Assembly (NCBI GenBank): GCA_014885115.2
Contig: WKLE02001428.1
Location: 1-10,548 of the forward strand
DNA length: 10,548 nucleotides
Source of the DNA: Asterionellopsis glacialis
Taxonomy: Eukaryota; Bacillariophyta; Plagiogrammaphyceae; Rhaphoneidales; Asterionellopsidaceae
Direction: 5' to 3'
The notes below the pieces were generated by a model, which worked only from the letters and a program-made list of their open reading frames with translations, did no database searches and was not told where the DNA came from. This document shows, piece after piece, positions 7,161-10,548 of the stretch. The translations under genes were made by a program, and so were the position numbers. How positions within the stretch are numbered: the stretch's first letter is position 1; every line of letters starts with the position of its first letter.

Positions 7161-7841
7161 CTTACGGTACAGGTACAAGAGGTATGGACATCTGTTGCTG
7201 TCTCACATCTCCAAAAAATCTACTCAGATCTCAGACGGACAGACTTAGAAGTTCTGAATTCTGAAGCTGCCTGTCTGTTCTGGGTAGCAGTAGGACTGAC
7301 ACAAGTAACAGGTACGCACGTACAGGTATTAATAGTTGTTGAGAGGCCGCAAGTTTCAGTGGACTATTATTTGTGTCAGGAAGTCTAGTCTGGGGTACAT
7401 GTATATTAACCTATTTACTAAACTATGGTTACTCTACACTCTCAGACCTTTGGTCTGTCCTTATCCTCTCATTATTTACCATGTAAATTTTTCCAGGTAC
7501 GTAGGTCTACCTAGTAAGGTACTAGACCTAGTACCATTCCGTGGGGTACAGCGGATAGGACCTCTTGAGGCAAACCTCTTGTGCTAGTGGGTGTTAGCAC
7601 TGACTCCTACGCAAATTCTCCGTAGGCCCTTGGTATGTATTGGGAGTTGGTACTATTAGTACTGACCCCCTCTAGTTATTTCACCATACAAATTTGGGTC
7701 GGTACTAATTTTCCATTTGTACCAGGTCTATGTCGGTACTATTCGTACCTGGTACAGACCCCCTCTAGTTATTTCACCATACACATTTGGGTCCGTACTA
7801 ATTTTCCACTTGTACCAGGTCTACGTATCTGTCCAAAATAA
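7161..7841. other. GTAC-rich non-coding island
   Basis: GTAC occurs 18 times between 7167 and 7815, where about two or three would be expected by chance. It often sits in GGTAC, GTACC or GTACCTGGTAC contexts. Frames of 60-80 codons here carry the 93-bp repeat and show no coding signature. I see no gene. The island could be a regulatory cluster or the remains of an unrecognised repeat family. GTAC recurs only in the promoter-side region at 8609-8735 after a gap of almost 800 bp. Confidence 0.6.
7664..7826 (+). repeat. 93-bp-period tandem repeat, two copies
   Basis: The 70 bp at 7664-7733 recur at 7757-7826 with 66 of 70 identical. Each copy begins GACCCCCTCTAGTTATTTCA and contains a GTAC and a TGTACCAGGTCTA. 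A more decayed relative of the first part appears at about 7465-7490. The period is a multiple of three, so one frame stays open across both copies. All four differences change the amino acid in that frame, which argues against protein coding. Confidence 0.8.
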
Positions 7842-8251
7842 TTGAAAAAAGTAAGAGGTTTTGCGCAGCAACAACAAGAGCAACAACATGAAGAACAGCA
7901 ACAACCAAACATGCCAGAAGAACTACAAGCTGCAGTAATACCAAACAGCCACTACCACAGCAGCCGATACTGCAACAAGAACCAGCAGTAGTAGGTGACC
8001 AACAACCAGCACTACATAAACAATCAGCAGTAATACAAGAACAGCAGGTTTTACAAGAACAACCAGTAATACAAGAAGAGCAAGTTATACAACAACCAAA
8101 TTATGATACAGATGAATACAACACGGAGACAGAGGAGATAACAAGAGGAAAGAAGCTTGAGAAATCAAAGAATCTCCAGTGGCAGAGAAACAGAATAAAC
8201 AAAAACAAAGTTTACAGGGCTGCATGTGAGAAAATTTGTAGTCATGGCTAG
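7842..8251 (+). pseudogene. Gln-rich open segment with one frame break, unidentified
   Basis: From 7842 a frame reads a Gln/Glu-rich sequence (QQQQEQQHEEQQQPN, then MPEELQAAVI) to TAG 7989. From about 7946 the neighbouring frame carries on in the same style (QPLPQQPILQQEP, QEQQVLQEQPVIQEEQ), then an acidic part (YDTDEYNTETEEI) and a basic C-terminus (RGKKLEKSKNLQWQRNRINK) ending SHG at TAG 8249-8251. The match in composition across the switch near 7940 suggests one protein with a single frameshift, or an exon junction. TTTTGCGCAG before 7869 could be a 3' splice site. There is no clear start codon. I do not recognise the family; a retroelement Gag or linker, or a host low-complexity protein, are both possible. 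Confidence 0.5.
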
Positions 8252-8432
8252 TTTTGGGATTATCTGCCTGATAGAATATTAATTGCTTCACATTCCGTTC
8301 AATCTTGCTGGATGGATTTTTATCAGATGGGTAATCAAATTAAATTAAATTTCAATAATTTCTTTTTTAAAAATTTCTGTCATCCTTTTAATTGCTGTAT
8401 GTGTAGTTTTAATAATCTTGTTAAAAATTACA

Positions 8433-8513
8433 TTTCTCTTCCTCCTTTTTTTTCTTTTTTTCCCCTCTTTCCTCTCTTTCCCCTTCCTCTCTCCTCTTCT
8501 GTCTCTCCTCCTT
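8433..8513 (+). repeat. homopyrimidine tract
   Basis: From 8433 to 8500 all 68 bases are C or T. After one G the run continues for 12 more pyrimidines to 8513. Such tracts can adopt triplex structures or act as promoter elements; here only the composition is seen. Confidence 0.9.
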
Positions 8514-8608
8514 GCGTAATCAAGTTGCCAACCACTAACATGGGATTTTCGCCCCTCTTGGACCTTTTTTTAGAGATCTTCCGCGATCCTTACTCAGTCA
8601 TGCTTTAT

Positions 8609-8672
8609 GTACCTGGTACAGTGCTGTCTGCAAAATTTTACATGTTAAAAACATGTTGGTTCTACCAGGTAC
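8609..8672. repeat. nested inverted repeat with GTACCTGGTA arms
   Basis: GTACCTGGTA at 8609-8618 is matched by its reverse complement TACCAGGTAC at 8663-8672. Inside lies a second perfect hairpin, ACATGTT at 8640-8646 and AACATGT at 8650-8656, with an AAA loop. The 13-mer GTACCTGGTACAG (8609-8621) also occurs at 7745-7757. The structure is about 240-300 bp upstream of the next gene's ATG. Confidence 0.7.
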
Positions 8673-8907
8673 CAGCTGTGTCTCCTGACAGTAGGAACTC
8701 TCCGATCATTTTTTCTGCAGAGTGTGTACCTGTACAAGTTCTCTTTTATTGAATACACACGTATTTTCAACCCTTTGTCAATCAAAGTCTTTTTAATCAC
8801 CGCTGATTCCCAAATATTCTGCTCTACATTTAGTTCAATCTTAGTTCAATCTACTAGCTCAAAATTACAAAGCTACTATTGAATACTCTATCAAATTCTC
8901 AACATCA

Positions 8908-10152
8908 ATGATGTTCAGAAAGAACTCGGCGACAACGGCCCTATGCTGCTGTTATGGTTTGGTGCTCGTTTTGTTTAATACCTACAGTAGTGCGCTTGGA
9001 GAGGAGATTGAATGCGAGAAGGTACTGTACGGTTCTGCATGTGAGGACCTAAAAAAAAGGCAGCAGATTCTTCTGGGGCTTGGGGCACCGATCGACACTG
9101 CAGCAAGACTCGTAACGGAAAAGTTCCAGAAAGTTTTCGACTGCATCAAAGACCCTGTGAAATGCACTGCTTACAAGAAACTTTACAAGAGAGTCCCAGG
9201 AAAAGTAAAGGAGACCCAAAAGACAGTCAAGAACGTGGAGAAACAGTTGGACAATTCTGAGAGATCCCTTTGTAACTTGGGGATCTTGGTAACAAAAGTA
9301 TTTGACATACCGTACAACAAAGACGACCCCCATTATGACGAGGAAACTGGGGTCTGTGGAAGAGGCAGAAAGAAGAAGAAGAAGAAGAAGAAGGAGGAGC
9401 GTAGATACCTAAGAGAGGAATGCTCCCCACCTGACCTCACTCCAGAGCAAACGCCGTTGGAGTACGGCACGCTCCTGTCTGATTGGATGAATTCACTAGC
9501 TCGGAACATCAACTCTGATGATCTCCTTGTCTCTGAAGGTGAAGGCTCCAAGTTTGACAAAGCATATAGCTCTGCATACAAAGACATTCTCCGTGTTTCC
9601 GATTCCTACAGCAAGTTAGTTGATGATATTGAAGGCATTGCCCAAGAAATGATAGAGTCTGAAGAAAATATTTCACCACTTTCAAAGATGAAAGAGAGTT
9701 GGGGTCAGTCGAAAGTAGAAGAGTTCAGCCAGTGCCTGGTATCGGAATCCCCGAGTCCCAGCCCAACGGAGCCCCCGACGAAGCCGCCAGCTAATCCAAA
9801 TGCATTTTGCCCCGATGCTGCCGGCGGTGATCGAGTGTACCGGGGAGGCTTCTGCCCTGGTTCTCTGTGTAATCAGGACCTACCCAGCTGTAACGGCGAT
9901 ACCGAGAAACGCGAACGGCTCTGGTATGATGCATGCTATGACAATAATACTTGCACAATGGAGGAGTCCCACTACTGCTGCACAGGTGATGTGTTTTATG
10001 TGAATATCGATATTGGGAATGGAGAAGATTGTCCCGACTCTATTTGTTGTGGCGACTGTGGCAGCGCCGACGGGCTAGTGCCACTTGGAAACAATGTATA
10101 CCGATATACCTGTGTCACATGGAACAATTGTGTACCCTTCTACAATCGTTAG
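8908..10152 (+). CDS. secretory Cys-rich protein of unknown function
   Basis: This intact 414-codon gene is intron-free and starts at ATG 8908 (a second ATG follows at once). Residues 1-31 form a typical signal peptide: basic FRK, hydrophobic ALCCCYGLVLVLF, small residues SSALG. The mature N-terminal part (about 32-150) is charged and probably helical, with Cys at 36, 45, 79, 86, 122 and 150. Eight Lys follow at 155-162, then EERR. A middle acidic helical part (about 180-275) leads to a Ser/Pro/Thr linker (281-298), which resembles spacers in extracellular proteins. The C-terminal domain (301-408) has 14 Cys, including two CC pairs, suggesting disulfides. NIS (254) and NNT (346) are possible N-glycosylation sites. 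There is no transmembrane segment after the signal and no plastid ASAFAP motif, so secretion or a cell-wall location is inferred. I know no family for it. CpG-rich, codon-balanced sequence contrasts with the transposons to the left. Confidence 0.9.
   Translation: MMFRKNSATTALCCCYGLVLVLFNTYSSALGEEIECEKVLYGSACEDLKKRQQILLGLGAPIDTAARLVTEKFQKVFDCIKDPVKCTAYKKLYKRVPGKVKETQKTVKNVEKQLDNSERSLCNLGILVTKVFDIPYNKDDPHYDEETGVCGRGRKKKKKKKKEERRYLREECSPPDLTPEQTPLEYGTLLSDWMNSLARNINSDDLLVSEGEGSKFDKAYSSAYKDILRVSDSYSKLVDDIEGIAQEMIESEENISPLSKMKESWGQSKVEEFSQCLVSESPSPSPTEPPTKPPANPNAFCPDAAGGDRVYRGGFCPGSLCNQDLPSCNGDTEKRERLWYDACYDNNTCTMEESHYCCTGDVFYVNIDIGNGEDCPDSICCGDCGSADGLVPLGNNVYRYTCVTWNNCVPFYNR
9370..9393 (+). repeat. 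(AAG)8 microsatellite inside the coding region
   Basis: Eight consecutive AAG codons encode Lys 155-162 of the secretory protein, followed by GAG GAG. Repeat-length changes here would stay in frame and vary the length of a strongly basic tract. Confidence 0.9.
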
Positions 10153-10548
10153 CTAGCCAGCTAGCGCCGCAATTCGTGTCTCTTTGTATTGAGCTATAAG
10201 ATGCCGTCGGCAATTGTCATGAAAATGTGTTAATAGTCTCCATCTCCACATGGAGGAGCGATCCAAATGAATCAACTTTTTTGATTCTTATTATCTTTGC
10301 TGTTCTTAAACAGTTTAAGTCAAAACATTTTTATCTCTCACCGTCGTAGTAGCTTTGAAGTAGCATTGCCATCTTTTTCTTGCGCATGTCTGTGGGCTCC
10401 TTGTCGTCTATTATTTAAAAATAGTACCGAGGCAGGAATGCCTAGCTGGAAATTGACTTCGAATCGGTTAGAATAAAACGTCCTAGTAGTGATCCACAAT
10501 CGTGTTCGTAAAATTCATGAATAGCCAAACACAAACAACACGACTCTA
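10152..10548. other. 3' flank of the secretory protein gene
   Basis: Just after the stop, GCTAGC at 10152-10157 and 10160-10165 can pair. Further hairpins are CTCCA/TGGAG (10244-10255) and GAATCAA/TTGATTC (10269-10287, 5-nt loop). AATAAA at 10472-10477 is a candidate polyadenylation signal for the plus-strand transcript, although at 320 bp past the stop it is distant. A coding-like minus-strand segment at 10331-10408 is described separately. No other gene is seen. Confidence 0.45.
10331..10408 (-). CDS. possible short exon, minus strand
   Basis: On the minus strand a frame reads DDKEPTDMRKKKMAMLLQ, then SYYDGER and TAA at 10333-10331. It is preceded by TTTAAATAATAG, which could be a 3' splice site, or it may start at the ATG at 10387. 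GGTGAGA after the SYYD codons could be a splice donor. Basic residues followed by a short LL..YY motif remind me of the N-terminus of Vps51-type tethering proteins, but no continuing exon is visible in the 180 bp before the neighbouring gene. It could equally be the last exon of a gene lying to the right, or chance. Confidence 0.2.
   Translation of the reverse strand, partial: DDKEPTDMRKKKMAMLLQSYYDGER

Larger units (their letters stand above)
8252..8907 (+). promoter_or_regulatory. upstream region of the secretory protein gene
   Basis: No gene is convincing here. In order it holds an AT-rich stretch, the pyrimidine tract (8433-8513), the nested inverted repeat with GTAC sites (8609-8672), two more GTAC sites (8726, 8732) and an AT-rich 150 bp before the ATG with an 11-bp direct repeat TTAGTTCAATC at 8830-8851. 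The promoter and transcript start of the next gene must lie here, but no TATA box or initiator can be assigned with confidence. A 146-codon frame at 8312-8752 spans the pyrimidine tract and is probably chance. Confidence 0.4.

Noticed and set aside
7464..7840. CRISPR-like array
   Set aside because: Only two good repeat units with no unique spacers between identical short repeats, and no cas genes; the context is eukaryotic.
7635..7841. 68-codon frame with an internal protein repeat
   Set aside because: Produced by the 93-bp DNA repeat; all four differences between copies are amino-acid changing.
8312..8752. 146-codon plus-strand frame starting with ATG
   Set aside because: It spans the pyrimidine tract (giving Phe/Pro/Ser/Leu runs) and the inverted repeats, with no domain.
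9049..9587. Minus-strand frames inside the secretory protein gene
   Set aside because: Antisense shadows, including a poly-Phe or poly-Ser run from the AAG repeat.
10455..10475. T-loop-like TTCGAAT suggesting a tRNA
   Set aside because: No acceptor, D or anticodon stems can be folded around it.

Overview
The window looks like nuclear DNA of a eukaryotic microalga, most probably a diatom. There are no operons and no bacterial-type ribosome binding sites. One intact single-exon gene encodes a secretory protein. The rest is mostly decayed transposable elements of two kinds that diatom genomes carry: a Ty1/copia retrotransposon whose Gag and Pol motifs look diatom-like (CoDi type), and a piggyBac-type DNA transposon. 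The organism call rests on remembered family resemblance, not on a search.

Layout. 1-401: AT-rich flank with several short perfect palindromes and, on the minus strand at the left edge, a possible exon fragment. 402-516: candidate short 5' LTR (TGTTGG...CCAACA). 802 to about 5475, plus strand: one dead copia gag-pol in the order Gag, CCHC knuckle, protease, integrase, reverse transcriptase, RNase H. It is broken by in-frame stops and small frameshifts, and three catalytic acidic residues are replaced. About 5478 to 6840, minus strand: the N-terminal and central parts of a piggyBac-type transposase, cut off after its second catalytic Asp and fused tail-to-tail to the truncated copia RNase H at a TTAA. 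6841-7160: non-coding, with a perfect 24-bp palindrome and a 22-bp tandem repeat. 7160-7840: non-coding, with a GTAC-rich island and a 93-bp-period tandem repeat. 7842-8251: a Gln-rich open segment with one frame break, an unidentified pseudogene or exon. 8252-8907: AT-rich upstream DNA with a 68-nt pure pyrimidine tract, a nested inverted repeat and the likely promoter of the next gene. 8908-10152: intact gene for a 414-residue secretory Cys-rich protein of unknown function. 10153-10548: 3' region with small hairpins, a candidate AATAAA and a short minus-strand coding-like segment.

The strongest global signal is compositional. By eye, the copia region 937-5510 has only about 17 CpG dinucleotides in 4.6 kb, while the gene at 8908 has several dozen in 1.2 kb. 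Many copia and piggyBac lesions fit C-to-T or G-to-A transitions, as expected after long cytosine methylation and deamination. I found no phage, CRISPR, tRNA or rRNA features and no clear new multi-gene system. The best leads are the secretory Cys-rich gene, the Gln-rich orphan segment, the GTAC island and the TTAA junction of the two transposons.
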